Assembly: GCA_026225415.1 (NCBI GenBank)
Contig: JAMFSS010000009.1
Coordinates: 124,001-188,000 of the forward strand
Direction: 5' to 3'
Source of the DNA: Alphaproteobacteria bacterium
GTDB lineage: Bacteria > Pseudomonadota > Alphaproteobacteria > UBA9219
Length of the DNA: 64,000 nt
The translations under genes and the position numbers were made by a program. Under the pieces are notes generated by a model. The model was given only the letters and a program-made list of their open reading frames with translations. It made no database searches and had not been told where the DNA came from. Numbering within the stretch: the stretch's first letter is position 1; each line of letters begins with the position of its first letter. Below, in pieces: positions 1 through 9,248 of the stretch.

Positions 1-2
1 CC

Positions 3-614
3 GTCACCGCGGCCAGCAACGCCCAACTCTACACAGTATCGCAATACAACAAAATAAACGCGGCGGCGACCACGGCCGTTAATATCGGTTGGTTACAGGA
101 AAACAAATCCGCGCTGGATGTTTACAGCCAGCTGACGTCTGTCGACAGCGCCGATTTTTATTCCCTGACATTGCAACAAGGCAACAACCTGAAATTTGGG
201 TTCAACACAAAGACAACAACTGACCCTTCGGCCTTGCGCGTCCAACTTTACAACAGCACCGGCACACAAATCATTGCCGACAGCGCAGGCACGCCGGCAC
301 AGCAAGCAGCCTATAAAGCGCTGACGACCACCAATGGCCTGACAGCCGGCGCGGGCAACTATCTTGTTAAAATATCCTATGCCGCCAATGCGCCCAAAAC
401 GGCGCAAACCTATGAATTCGGAATTTATTCGGGTACAGGCTATAACGCATTGTACAAAACGACGGCTTCGCCACAAACGATTGCCAATGCGATTACGGCG
501 GGAACTTATGGCGGCGGGACAAGCAGGTCATCTGCCATCGCCTCTTATCTCACAGCCGAAGCGAATAGTGATACCGACACCAGCCTGTCAACCGCGTTAC
601 AGGCTTTTATTTAA
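3..614 (+). CDS. C-terminal part of a secreted/surface protein (5' end outside window)
   Basis: The frame is open from the left edge of the window to a TAA at 612-614, so this is the last ~203 residues of a longer protein. The visible part is rich in Thr, Ala, Asn, Ser and Tyr with almost no Cys, as in extracellular proteins. One segment (DFYSLTLQQGNNLKFGF, then LRVQLYNSTGTQII and GNYLVKISYA) has the beta-strand pattern of a bacterial pre-peptidase C-terminal (PPC-like) jelly-roll domain. That is a pattern match by eye, not a profile hit. It converges on the next gene with a 4-base overlap. A 6-bp stem (AGGCTT/AAGCCT, 601-618) spans the junction and might act as a weak shared terminator. The full protein's function cannot be told from this fragment. 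Confidence 0.6.
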   Translation, partial: VTAASNAQLYTVSQYNKINAAATTAVNIGWLQENKSALDVYSQLTSVDSADFYSLTLQQGNNLKFGFNTKTTTDPSALRVQLYNSTGTQIIADSAGTPAQQAAYKALTTTNGLTAGAGNYLVKISYAANAPKTAQTYEFGIYSGTGYNALYKTTASPQTIANAITAGTYGGGTSRSSAIASYLTAEANSDTDTSLSTALQAFI

Positions 615-1798
615 GCCTTCTTCACGAGATCGTCGATTAACCAGCCCTGAAACACCGAAACGCCCATTTCGCGCCCCACCGCCAAGGCGCGGTCGTTATC
701 GCATCGGAAAAAGATCAATTTATCGGACGGGATTTGCGCCAACGCCTTGCGAATGACGGGGTCGTTCAGCTGTAACAAACGGTCTTTCGACACATTCAGC
801 TTGAGGGCATCCACCGGGAAAGACCCCAGATTGAGATAGGGCACCATATCCGGCGTCACGCTGTCGATGGCAACGCGGAACCCTTCATGCCGCAGGGCGT
901 CAATCGCGCTGAGGGTCAGCGAAAAATCCTGGAACAAATCACCGCGATGCAATTCAAAACAAATCAGGTGCCGCTGGTCGCGGGGTACGCTGTGCACAAA
1001 TTGCGTAAAGACCGCGCCCATAATGGACGCAATCGACAGATTGAGATGGATGACGCGGCCCGCGATCGTGCCGTAATTCACCGCCAGTTGCGCGAGCAGC
1101 TTCTGATCGAGAATACCGCAGATGGAGAAAAAGAAGTGTTCGGACGCGACCACTTCCAGTTTGGGAAACCGCTCGCGGCGTAAATCTTCGAAACTGATGA
1201 AATATTCTTCGCCCGCCGGTTCCCACCCCGTTTTGGTGTCACGATAAATATGTTGGGTACGGCCATAACGGCGCAAATCGATTTCGCCCAGCAACTGTTC
1301 GATCTGATCGACATTTTTGGCCGTCAGACGGCCTTTGGTGTCATCAATACCGCCGACACTATGCCCTACGTTGGATGCGACGCGCACCGTATCGATATAA
1401 TGGTTGGCCCGTTCGCGCAAAGCCGCATAATTTTCCGGCAGGATATAACTCAAAAGAAATTGATGCTTGCTGTCGCTATGTTCGGTCAGCGCCGCTTCGA
1501 TCGCCTTGGTCGCCACATGGGTTGTGTCATCGGGTTTTTCCCAAATGATAAACGCATCGCCACTCGACATTTCAAAATAAGTGCCTTTGGTCGCTTGCGC
1601 AAAAATCTGTAATTTTTGTTGCGCCGCTTCCAATGCACCGCGCGTTTTGGTCAAACTGTCAATCGCGCCCAAAACAAAATTTAATACGAGGCTGGGAACA
1701 GAGGCGCGGTGCAAATGGCGCACACGCATGATGAAATCCTGTTCGCGCACAAGATCGGCGGGGGTAGCGTTGTTATCTGAAAATTCCCAAACGCGCAT
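611..1798 (-). CDS. Degenerate EAL-domain protein
   Basis: 395 residues, with a good ribosome site (GAGGAAGAGCG before ATG at 1798). Residues ~215-390 follow the layout of an EAL cyclic-di-GMP phosphodiesterase: HLNLS at 251-255, FELH at 281-284, a central strand and helix, LKLN at 332-335, and FQGWLID near the end. The catalytic signature is broken. There is no E-x-L at the domain start, and the DDFG motif is replaced by IDSV (311-314), so metal-dependent hydrolysis is unlikely. It may be a c-di-GMP-binding or protein-binding pseudoenzyme. Residues 1-210 are unassigned and have no membrane segment. It lies 41 bases after trpF, where many alphaproteobacteria carry trpB, so it may be co-transcribed with the pyrimidine/tryptophan genes without a functional link. 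Confidence 0.65.
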   Translation of the reverse strand: MRVWEFSDNNATPADLVREQDFIMRVRHLHRASVPSLVLNFVLGAIDSLTKTRGALEAAQQKLQIFAQATKGTYFEMSSGDAFIIWEKPDDTTHVATKAIEAALTEHSDSKHQFLLSYILPENYAALRERANHYIDTVRVASNVGHSVGGIDDTKGRLTAKNVDQIEQLLGEIDLRRYGRTQHIYRDTKTGWEPAGEEYFISFEDLRRERFPKLEVVASEHFFFSICGILDQKLLAQLAVNYGTIAGRVIHLNLSIASIMGAVFTQFVHSVPRDQRHLICFELHRGDLFQDFSLTLSAIDALRHEGFRVAIDSVTPDMVPYLNLGSFPVDALKLNVSKDRLLQLNDPVIRKALAQIPSDKLIFFRCDNDRALAVGREMGVSVFQGWLIDDLVKKA

Positions 1799-1839
1799 TC
1801 GCTCTTCCTCAACTTCCCCTTCAGTATCACCCTATCGGG

Positions 1840-2484
1840 TTAAGAACTTGTTGCCATAGCATGGGATTTTATAAGGAAATCCTTGATTTTCTGGGGGTTT
1901 TTGTCGCCCGGCGCGTCTTCAACGCCCGAAGACACATCCAAAATGCGCGCCCCGGTTACCGCGGCAGCCTCGGCAATGTTATCGACAGTCAACCCACCCG
2001 CCAGCATCCAGGGCTTGGCGAAACGCACGCCGCGCAGCAACGGCCAATCAAAAACAACCGCGTTACCGCCCGGCAAAGCTCCTGCCTTGGCATCCAATAA
2101 CAAGATATCGGTTATAGATTCATAATGCTGCGCCGCTTCTATATCCGATGATTTCGCGATACCGACAGCCTTTATAACCGGCAGCGCGAATTTATTTTTT
2201 ATGTCGGCGACGCGCTGTGGCGTTTCATCGCCATGCAATTGCAACACACGCAAAGGCGTCGTTCTTAAAATATGCGCCAGCTCATCATCATCCGGATTCA
2301 CAAAAAGCCCGACGGGTGTCACGTCACTATGCAATCTCATCATCAAGGACGACGCCTGTGTTGGCACGACATAACGCGGCGATCTTGGGTAAAAAACAAA
2401 ACCGGCATAGCGCGCACCATGGGATACCGCTGCATCAACCGCATCGGCGGTGCGCAATCCACAAATTTTGACTACTATGCTCAC
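1840..2484 (-). CDS. trpF: Phosphoribosylanthranilate isomerase
   Basis: 214 residues, the normal length of the family. The N-terminus VKICGLRTADAVDAA carries the catalytic Cys of the KICG motif (Cys8). GFVFYPRSPRYV and LQLHGDE are family signatures, and the C-terminal VDNI...LDVSSGVE forms the phosphate-binding end of the TIM barrel. The enzyme converts N-(5-phosphoribosyl)anthranilate to CdRP in tryptophan synthesis in the cytoplasm. Its ATG overlaps the stop of pyrF (ATGA at 2481-2484), indicating translational coupling. No trpB or trpA follows, unlike the usual alphaproteobacterial trpFBA order; a degenerate EAL gene comes next. Confidence 0.95.
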   Translation of the reverse strand: MSIVVKICGLRTADAVDAAVSHGARYAGFVFYPRSPRYVVPTQASSLMMRLHSDVTPVGLFVNPDDDELAHILRTTPLRVLQLHGDETPQRVADIKNKFALPVIKAVGIAKSSDIEAAQHYESITDILLLDAKAGALPGGNAVVFDWPLLRGVRFAKPWMLAGGLTVDNIAEAAAVTGARILDVSSGVEDAPGDKNPQKIKDFLIKSHAMATSS

Positions 2485-3158
2485 GCCAGTTCCGCCGCGA
2501 TGCGTTGCGCGGCCTGTGCCGGATCTTCCGCTTTGGTAATCGGTCGACCAATCACCAGATACGACGCGCCCGCACCAATTGCCTGCCGTGGCGTCAAAGT
2601 GCGCTTTTGGTCATTGGCATCTGCCCATGCGGGGCGAATACCGGGCACCATCAGGATAAAATCCTTGCCCAAAGCGGTGCGCAAAGCAGAGATTTCTTCC
2701 GGTGAACAGATAACGCCATCCATGCCGTTTTCCTTTGCCAAACGCGCCAAACGCACCACTTGTGTTTGCGTATTGGCTTCCTGACCCACGGCGGATAAAT
2801 CTGTTTTATCAAGGCTGGTTAGGACTGTAACCGCAAGCAACTTCGTCTTTTTTTGCGCGGCATCGGCGGCGGCGCGCATCATCGCCGCACCGCCAGAAGC
2901 ATGCACCGTGATAAAAGCCGGCTGCAGCGGCAGCAAAGACTTCACAGCGCCCGCGACCGTATTAGGGATATCATGCAATTTCAAATCGAGGAAAATCGGC
3001 AAGCCTTTTTCCGCCACTGCGCAATATCCTGCCGCGCCATGCGCCAGAAAAAATTCCAGCCCGAGCTTGATACCGCCAACCTTGCCACGCAGTTCTTCGA
3101 TAAGCGCAAGCGCATCGGGTAAATGGGGCGTATCGATGGCGCAAAAAACCTGGTTCAC
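2481..3158 (-). CDS. pyrF: Orotidine 5'-phosphate decarboxylase
   Basis: About 225 residues. The active-site block FLDLKLHDIPNT contains the Asp-x-Lys-x-x-Asp catalytic array, and IKLGLEF supplies the upstream Lys. The C-terminal YLVIGRPIT is the phosphate-binding strand. The enzyme makes UMP from OMP, the last step of pyrimidine synthesis. I place the start at GTG 3158 because GGAG lies nine bases upstream and because GTGA then overlaps the stop of lapA; a TTG five codons earlier (3173) is less attractive. It sits between lapA and trpF in a tightly packed run, a common alphaproteobacterial arrangement. Confidence 0.95.
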   Translation of the reverse strand: MNQVFCAIDTPHLPDALALIEELRGKVGGIKLGLEFFLAHGAAGYCAVAEKGLPIFLDLKLHDIPNTVAGAVKSLLPLQPAFITVHASGGAAMMRAAADAAQKKTKLLAVTVLTSLDKTDLSAVGQEANTQTQVVRLARLAKENGMDGVICSPEEISALRTALGKDFILMVPGIRPAWADANDQKRTLTPRQAIGAGASYLVIGRPITKAEDPAQAAQRIAAELA

Positions 3159-3487
3159 TTGTTTATTCTCCAAAAATTCTTGCGGGGGGCGACGGGCATT
3201 TGGGCACCTGCCGCATTTTGTAATTCACCGATTTTATTGGTCAACACTTCCAATTCTTTGTGAAGGCGGCGCGAACGGAAGCGGTGCCGCAAACTGGCAA
3301 CCCATCCCCACAAACCACCGGCAACAAATCCCACGACCAAAGGCGCCAGCCCCGCCAGATAGAGTGGCACATGAATATCGGCAAAAAACGGCCACAAGGA
3401 TAGAGCAACATCCTGCTGGTTCGACAAAGCGCAAGACAGCGCAAAAGAGAGAACCGCAAATCCAAGAATGGCTGATAAAATTTTCAT
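3155..3487 (-). CDS. lapA: LapA-domain (DUF1049) membrane protein
   Basis: 110 residues. Two hydrophobic helices (about 4-20 and 42-62) are separated by a short NQQDVALSLWPF loop, followed by a basic and coiled-coil cytoplasmic tail (RRLHKELEVLTNKIGEL). This is the architecture of the LapA/YciS family, linked in E. coli to lipopolysaccharide assembly control with LapB. Its ATG overlaps the murI stop and its own stop overlaps the pyrF start. The position directly before pyrF matches many alphaproteobacteria. No lapB is in view, so the exact role here is inferred from the family only. Confidence 0.8.
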   Translation of the reverse strand: MKILSAILGFAVLSFALSCALSNQQDVALSLWPFFADIHVPLYLAGLAPLVVGFVAGGLWGWVASLRHRFRSRRLHKELEVLTNKIGELQNAAGAQMPVAPRKNFWRINK

Positions 3488-4341
3488 GATAGGGAGTTTA
3501 AAGCATTCGCGGCTTTTTCCAAGTGCGCGGCAGAAAAGGCCGTAAGAGCAACTTTATCCGCTATATCCCGCCCCAAAAACCGCGCACCGACACGGGCGAA
3601 ACGCTCGGGCAAATCGCTTACCTTAAATTCATCCCGCCCCGGCTTTGTTTGCGCGTTCAGCATGTTGCGGGCTGCCAACAAACCGGCAACGGCTTTTGCC
3701 GTGACCGATGCGCTGTCGACAATTTTGACATCGGATGGGCATAATTTACGAAAAACGGACACCAGCAACGGAAAATGCGTGCACCCCATCACCAACGTGT
3801 CGTAACCGGCAGATAATTGCGCCAGATAGCGCGACACAATCGCCTCGGCCTCTGCGCCTTCGCACCACCCTTCTTCGGCCAATGCGACCAGCAAATTGGC
3901 CGACAGCATTTGCACATCCGCATCGGTTTTAAGACTGCGGATAACATCGGCATAAACGCCGGAGCGAACGGTGCCCTCGGTCGCCAAAACCGCAATGCGG
4001 CCATTCCGCGTGGCCGCCACCGCCGCTTCGGCGCCAGCTGCGATCACGCCGCAATAAGGCAGATCGCTGACTTCACGTTGCAAAGCGTCCAATGCATGCG
4101 CAGACGCCGTGTTGCATGCCACGACCAGAAACTTGATATGCTGTTCGCGCAACAAACGCGCCGCCGCAACAGTATAACTTTCCACCGCGTGTTTGCTTTT
4201 GGTGCCATAGGGTAAACGCGCGGTGTCGCCCAGATAAATAAAATCTTCATGCGGCAAGGCTTCGCGCAACGCGTGGAAAACGGTTAGCCCACCCACACCG
4301 GAATCGAATACGCCGATGGGGTGGTGATTTACAGACATCAC
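3484..4341 (-). CDS. murI: Glutamate racemase
   Basis: 285 residues. It supplies D-glutamate for peptidoglycan. [12 protein letters not shown] (10-21) is the N-terminal signature with the catalytic Asp/Ser region. VACNTAS (74-80) and MGCTHFPLL carry the two catalytic cysteines, and [10 protein letters not shown] is also diagnostic. Start at 4341 or the adjacent ATG 4338; either overlaps the stop of the upstream aminotransferase gene. The family is cytosolic and PLP-independent. Pairing with an aminotransferase and lapA in one overlapping transcript suggests a housekeeping envelope/amino-acid unit. Confidence 0.95.
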   Translation of the reverse strand: MMSVNHHPIGVFDSGVGGLTVFHALREALPHEDFIYLGDTARLPYGTKSKHAVESYTVAAARLLREQHIKFLVVACNTASAHALDALQREVSDLPYCGVIAAGAEAAVAATRNGRIAVLATEGTVRSGVYADVIRSLKTDADVQMLSANLLVALAEEGWCEGAEAEAIVSRYLAQLSAGYDTLVMGCTHFPLLVSVFRKLCPSDVKIVDSASVTAKAVAGLLAARNMLNAQTKPGRDEFKVSDLPERFARVGARFLGRDIADKVALTAFSAAHLEKAANALNSLS

Positions 4342-5561
4342 GATGCCTTAAACCCATCCTTACGGAACATCTCCTTGATACCGCGTATCGCCTGGCGCGA
4401 ACGCGCTTCATTTTCAATCAATGAAAACCGTACATGCGTATCGCCAAATTCGCCAAACCCGATGCCGGGCGAAACGGAAACCTTGGCATCCAGCATCAAT
4501 TTTTTGGTGAATTCCAAAGACCCCAGATGCGCATAAAATTCGGGAATTTTCGCCCAGATATACATGGCGGCTTTGGGTTTTTCGACCATCCATCCGGCTT
4601 CGTGTAGGCCTTTCACCATAACATCGCGACGGCTTTGATAGATGGCGCATATTTCCTGCACGCATTCCTGTGGCCCTTCCAATGCGGTAATCGCCGCCAC
4701 CTGAATGGGCGTAAAAGTGCCGTAATCATTATACCCTTTGATACGTGCCAGAGCATTGACCAAAACCGGATTGCCGACCATAAAGCCGACACGCCAACCG
4801 GCCATATTATAACTTTTGCTCATCGTAAAAAATTCGACGGCAATATCTTTTGCGCCCGGCACCTGCATAATGCTGGGGCATTTCCAGCCATCGAAACAAA
4901 TATCGGCATAAGCCAGATCATGCACGACATAGATGCCATATTCTTTGGCCAACGCGATGATGCGCTCAAAGAAATCCAGTTCGACACATTGGCCGGTCGG
5001 GTTGGCCGGAAAATTGAGAATGAGCATTTTTGGTTTCGGAATCCGCGACCGTATCGCCTTTTCCAATTCCTCAAAAAAATCGACGCCGGGCAGCATAGGC
5101 ACTTGCTGAATATCTGCGCCCGCCATCACGGGGCCGTAAATATGGATGGGGTAACTGGGGCATGGCACCAAAACAGAGTCGCCGCGATCCAGCACTGCCA
5201 TCATCAAATGCGCGATGCCTTCTTTGGAACCAATCGTGACAATCGCTTCTTTCTCAGGATCCAGATCGACATCATAACGCGTTTTGTACCAGTTGGTGAT
5301 GGCGCGGCGCAAACGCGGTATCCCCTTGGAAACGGAATAGCCATGCGTGTCGGGACGTTGCACCGTTTCCACCAGTTTGGCGACGATATGCGGCGGCGTT
5401 GCGCCATCGGGGTTGCCCATGCCGAAATCGATAATGTCCTCACCGCGCCGACGCGCTGCGAGCTTCAGTTCGGATGTAATGCTGAACACATAAGGGGGAA
5501 GCCGCGAGACACGGGAAAACTCTGTCGGCAGGCTATTATCAACAGGATGACTGTTTGACAT
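4338..5561 (-). CDS. Class I/II PLP aminotransferase (AlaC / LL-DAP-aminotransferase-like)
   Basis: About 407 residues. [13 protein letters not shown], the NFPANPTGQ loop, the [11 protein letters not shown] segment and [13 protein letters not shown], which contains the PLP-binding lysine, identify a fold-type I aminotransferase of the COG0436 group. Close relatives are annotated either as alanine transaminase AlaC or as LL-diaminopimelate aminotransferase; the sequence alone does not decide between them. The frame is open upstream to 5621, but GGAG at 5568-5571 is correctly spaced for ATG 5561 (an adjacent ATG is at 5564), so the shorter form is preferred. It is the first gene of the run aminotransferase-murI-lapA-pyrF-trpF. 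Confidence 0.85.
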   Translation of the reverse strand: MSNSHPVDNSLPTEFSRVSRLPPYVFSITSELKLAARRRGEDIIDFGMGNPDGATPPHIVAKLVETVQRPDTHGYSVSKGIPRLRRAITNWYKTRYDVDLDPEKEAIVTIGSKEGIAHLMMAVLDRGDSVLVPCPSYPIHIYGPVMAGADIQQVPMLPGVDFFEELEKAIRSRIPKPKMLILNFPANPTGQCVELDFFERIIALAKEYGIYVVHDLAYADICFDGWKCPSIMQVPGAKDIAVEFFTMSKSYNMAGWRVGFMVGNPVLVNALARIKGYNDYGTFTPIQVAAITALEGPQECVQEICAIYQSRRDVMVKGLHEAGWMVEKPKAAMYIWAKIPEFYAHLGSLEFTKKLMLDAKVSVSPGIGFGEFGDTHVRFSLIENEARSRQAIRGIKEMFRKDGFKAS

Positions 5562-5661
5562 CATACACTCCACGTTAGCGCCGGAATACGTCCCAGCGAC
5601 GCGCCACATTTGTTGTGACAATCCAAACTAACGCAACAGAAGCAAAAAAGGCAACGGGTTT

Positions 5662-7374
5662 TTAAGCCGTTGTTTTTTTCTTGGCATCCCGTCCCATAAT
5701 AAACCACTGCTGCGCGATACCCAGCAAGTTCGACCATGTCCAATAAATCACCAAACCTGCAGGCATACGCGCCAACATATAGGTGAACAAAATCGGCATA
5801 AACATAAACATCCGCGCCTGCGATTTATCGGGCGGCTGCGGCGACAGGCGTTGCTGCATAAACATACTGATGCCCATTAAAATCGGCCATGCGCCAATTT
5901 GCAGCGCAACCGGTAAATGCACAGGCAACATGCCGAACGCGTTAAACACCGTCGTGGGATCGGGCGCCGACATATCGGTAATCCAGCCATAAAACGGCGC
6001 ATGACGCATTTCGATATTCACATACAAAACCTTGTACAGCGCAAAGAAGATGGGAATTTGAATCAGCATCGGCACGCAACCCGAAACGGGGCTGACCTTC
6101 TCGCGCTTATACAGTTCCATCATCTCCTGGCTCTGGCGCATTTTGTCATCGGCGTAACGTTCCTGCATCGCCTTGATTTCCGGTTGCAACGCCTTCATGC
6201 GCGACATGGAATGGGTCGATTTCAGCGTCAACGGCAGGGTTAAAACTTTCAACAGAACCGTGAACAACAGAACAGCCAACCCAATGCTGCCCACCGCATT
6301 CGCCAACATCGCCAGCAAATACAAAAACGGCTTGGTCATAAAATAGAACCAGCCGAAATCAATCGCGCGGTCGAAATGCGGAATGGAAAATTGATCGGCA
6401 TAGTGATCAAGCAATTTAATCCGCTTGGCGCCCGCAAACAGATGCGTGACATTTTGATAGCTGTCACCGGCTGCGACACTCACCGCATCGCCGCGATAAT
6501 CGCTTTGGAAAAAGCCCATCGTCGGATCTTTTTGATCGGCGCGATTATAGGCGAATTGCGCGGTCAGTTTTTCATCCTGCGCCGGTATCATCGCCACCAG
6601 CCAATATTTATCGGTGATGCCCAACCAACCGCCAACGCTGGCCATCGCTTCCTTGCCGTCATCCATCAGCTTCTTATATTTAAATTCCTGTAATGTGCCG
6701 CCAAGAACGCCCAACCCGCCTTCATGCACAACAGAACGGCCAACCACCGGCGGTATGCCCTGCCGCGCCACGGTGCCGAACGGATACAGCTTCACCGCAT
6801 CGCCACCTTTGTTGGTGACGCGATCGGTGATGGTAAACATGGCGGCATCATCAACCGCAATCGTGCGTTCAAAAACCAAACCTTGTTTGTTATCCCATGT
6901 CAGGCGAACAGGATGATCGGGCTTTAATTGCGCACTGTCGCTTGTCCACAACGTGTCCGCCGTTGGAACTGCCGTTGCCGATGCATCGCCCAGCCAGCTG
7001 AACTCCGCATAGAAAGCCGCATGCGGTTGCGCCGCGCCCGCAGGCGACAACAAAATTATGGCCGGGGAATTCGGGTCTTCGGTTTCGCGGTATTTGACCA
7101 AAGCCAGATCGTCGAAACGCCCGCCCTTAAGGGCGATCGAACCTTCCAATTCCGGCGTCGCAATCGTCACGCGCGGCGCGCCTTTGATCAAGTCGATACG
7201 GTCATGCAATTCCTGTGGCGTATCAACCACCGCCGCAGGCTTGCCCGTTTTGGCGACCTGTTGCGCCAGATAGGCGCTGTGCGCCGCTTCCTGATGCGGT
7301 TTGACATAGAAATACTGGAACCCAAACAGGATACCCAAAGACAACAAGACAGCGAGGAAGAGGTTATTGTTCAT
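5662..7374 (-). CDS. yidC: Membrane protein insertase YidC
   Basis: 570 residues, the length of Gram-negative YidC with a large periplasmic domain. The first hydrophobic helix follows the ATG (NNNLFLAVLLSLGILFGF). The beta-rich P1 domain covers ~50-340, and five helices follow, including FYFMTKPFLYLL and the conserved LKSTHSMSRM loop. The C-terminal block (PILFTYMLARMPAGLVIYW) is diagnostic. The protein inserts and folds inner-membrane proteins with or without SecYEG. Start ATG 7374 is chosen over TTG 7383; no clear ribosome site is seen for either. In most bacteria yidC follows yidD in the rpmH-rnpA operon; here yidD is divergent and rnpA/rpmH are absent from the window. Confidence 0.95.
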   Translation of the reverse strand: MNNNLFLAVLLSLGILFGFQYFYVKPHQEAAHSAYLAQQVAKTGKPAAVVDTPQELHDRIDLIKGAPRVTIATPELEGSIALKGGRFDDLALVKYRETEDPNSPAIILLSPAGAAQPHAAFYAEFSWLGDASATAVPTADTLWTSDSAQLKPDHPVRLTWDNKQGLVFERTIAVDDAAMFTITDRVTNKGGDAVKLYPFGTVARQGIPPVVGRSVVHEGGLGVLGGTLQEFKYKKLMDDGKEAMASVGGWLGITDKYWLVAMIPAQDEKLTAQFAYNRADQKDPTMGFFQSDYRGDAVSVAAGDSYQNVTHLFAGAKRIKLLDHYADQFSIPHFDRAIDFGWFYFMTKPFLYLLAMLANAVGSIGLAVLLFTVLLKVLTLPLTLKSTHSMSRMKALQPEIKAMQERYADDKMRQSQEMMELYKREKVSPVSGCVPMLIQIPIFFALYKVLYVNIEMRHAPFYGWITDMSAPDPTTVFNAFGMLPVHLPVALQIGAWPILMGISMFMQQRLSPQPPDKSQARMFMFMPILFTYMLARMPAGLVIYWTWSNLLGIAQQWFIMGRDAKKKTTA

Positions 7375-7438
7375 TTTATACAATCTGAGGACTGGAAAGG
7401 GCTTTTAGTTACCCGCTATTTGCGGCATAAATTTGACC

Positions 7439-7666
7439 ATGTCCAGCCCCATGACTTGTATTCTACGTGCCTTGATATGGCTCTATCGCCACAGCCTGTC
7501 CTCACTTCTGGGGCGGCAATGCCGTTTTATGCCGACCTGTTCGGCCTATGCCGATGAAGCCTTGCGGGTTCATGGCGCACTTAAAGGCTCCAAACTGGCC
7601 GTGAAACGCCTGTGCCAATGCCACCCATGGGGGAAAAGCGGTTTTGACCCGGTTCCGCCCGCTTAA
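7439..7666 (+). CDS. yidD: Membrane protein insertion efficiency factor YidD
   Basis: 75 residues from ATG 7439, with alternative ATG 7451 after which the sequence matches the family start. [29 protein letters not shown] is followed by a [14 protein letters not shown] ending. The amphipathic N-terminal helix, the CRFxPTCSxYA motif and the CHP...G.DPVP end are the hallmarks of YidD (PF01809). YidD is a small membrane-associated helper of YidC-dependent insertion. It is transcribed away from yidC from a ~65-bp shared upstream region, so the two functionally linked genes could share a divergent promoter. Confidence 0.9.
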   Translation: MSSPMTCILRALIWLYRHSLSSLLGRQCRFMPTCSAYADEALRVHGALKGSKLAVKRLCQCHPWGKSGFDPVPPA

Positions 7667-7705
7667 TAGGTTGCGAAAAAAGGTGTCTGTTTGTATGAAA
7701 CAGAC

Positions 7706-9115
7706 ATGAAAATTCGTCCCATCATTCTGTCCGGCGGCTCTGGCACGCGTTTATGGCCAGTATCCCGCGCCAAAGCCCCCAAGCAATTCGTGCCCCTAAT
7801 GGGCGACGAAAATCTGTTCGCCGCCACGGCACGCAGCGTAAATGACACCAAAATTTTCGCAACCCCCATCATTGTCGGCAACAGCGAACACAAATTTTTG
7901 ATTCACGACGCGTTGGAAGTGGCGAAGATTTCGCCCGAAGCCGTTTTGCTGGAACCGGTCGGACGTAATACCGCCGCCGCCGCTTTGGTCGCCGCTTTGG
8001 TTGAAAAAGATACTGACGTTTTGCATCTGGTTCGCCCCAGCGATCATGTGATTGAGGATTTTCCGGCATGGCACAAAGCCCTCATGCTGGCGGTGCCATC
8101 GGCAAGCGCGGGTAAAATTGTTTTGTTCGGCATCTCGCCCGATTACCCCGAAACCGGTTATGGCTATATCGTGCCGGGTGCGGCAACGGCGCATGCGAAT
8201 GTCAGCGCGATTGCAGAATTTAAAGAAAAGCCGGATGCCAAAGGCGCCGCATCCCTTATTGCGCAGGGCGCATTATGGAACAGCGGCATTTTCCTCTACT
8301 CCCCCCGCACCTTGATTGAAGAAGCCAAAACGCTCGCGCCCGATTTGCTGAAACAACTTCAGGCCGCATTGGATAAAGCCCAAAGCGACGAACGCGGCAT
8401 CAGCCTTGATGCGAAAATTTACGCCGATATTCCGTCAGAACCCTTTGACCGCGTGATTATGGAACACACCAAGCATGGCGCCGTGGTGCCTTGCAGCATG
8501 GGATGGAACGATGTCGGTTCGTGGCAGGCCATGTGGCAAACCGCGTCCAAAGACGCGCATGGCAACGCCATCTCGGGCGCGGCTGTCACGGTTGACACCA
8601 CCAATTCCTATATCCGTTCCGAAGGTCCGACGATTGCCGTGCTGGGCATGGATGATGTGGCGGTGATCGCAACCAAAGATGCCGTTCTGGTGACACCACG
8701 CGCCCGCACACAAGACGTGAAAACGATCGTGGCGGCGGTTGAAAAATCCGGCTCCAACCTTGCGACCGATCATCACCGCGCGCGCCGCCCGTGGGGTGCC
8801 TATGAAACAATCACACGCGGCGCGAATTTTCAGGTCAAACATATCACAGTGCTGCCCGGGCGTTCTTTATCATTGCAAATGCATCATCACCGCGCCGAAC
8901 ATTGGATTGTGGTGGCGGGTACGGCACAGGTGGAAATAGACGATGTTCAAAAACTGGTTTTCCCGAACGAGTCGGTTTACATCCCCAAAGGGTCCAAACA
9001 TCGCCTCACCAATCCGGGAATCGCGGAATTACACCTTATTGAAGTCCAATCGGGCGATTATCTGGGCGAAGATGATATTGTACGATTCGCCGATGTCTAT
9101 GGACGGGCTAATTAG
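7706..9115 (+). CDS. manC: Mannose-1-phosphate guanylyltransferase / mannose-6-phosphate isomerase
   Basis: 469 residues from ATG 7706. The N-terminal ~350 residues are a nucleotidyltransferase: ILSGGSGTRLWPVSR at the start, QFVPLMG, EPVGRNTAAA, PSDH, FKEKPDA and a WNDVGSW motif. The last ~110 residues are a type II cupin phosphomannose isomerase domain (LQMHHHRAEHWIVVAGTA, YIPKGSKHRLTNPG). The product makes GDP-mannose for polysaccharide or LPS synthesis. The domain order is that of bifunctional ManC/AlgA/XanB proteins. It is downstream of yidD and followed by a pilin gene, with no sugar cluster nearby. A 5-codon TTG extension is possible but unlikely. Confidence 0.95.
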   Translation: MKIRPIILSGGSGTRLWPVSRAKAPKQFVPLMGDENLFAATARSVNDTKIFATPIIVGNSEHKFLIHDALEVAKISPEAVLLEPVGRNTAAAALVAALVEKDTDVLHLVRPSDHVIEDFPAWHKALMLAVPSASAGKIVLFGISPDYPETGYGYIVPGAATAHANVSAIAEFKEKPDAKGAASLIAQGALWNSGIFLYSPRTLIEEAKTLAPDLLKQLQAALDKAQSDERGISLDAKIYADIPSEPFDRVIMEHTKHGAVVPCSMGWNDVGSWQAMWQTASKDAHGNAISGAAVTVDTTNSYIRSEGPTIAVLGMDDVAVIATKDAVLVTPRARTQDVKTIVAAVEKSGSNLATDHHRARRPWGAYETITRGANFQVKHITVLPGRSLSLQMHHHRAEHWIVVAGTAQVEIDDVQKLVFPNESVYIPKGSKHRLTNPGIAELHLIEVQSGDYLGEDDIVRFADVYGRAN

Positions 9116-9248
9116 TTCAATTTTGTGATAAATTGGATACGAAAAAACCCCAAGAATCCCTTAAATTCCCCTTAGTTTAACTCCCCGTTAATAGTTTCAG
9201 GGTAAATTTTGCACCATTGTTTCATCAACCCCCCAAGGAGCGTACATC

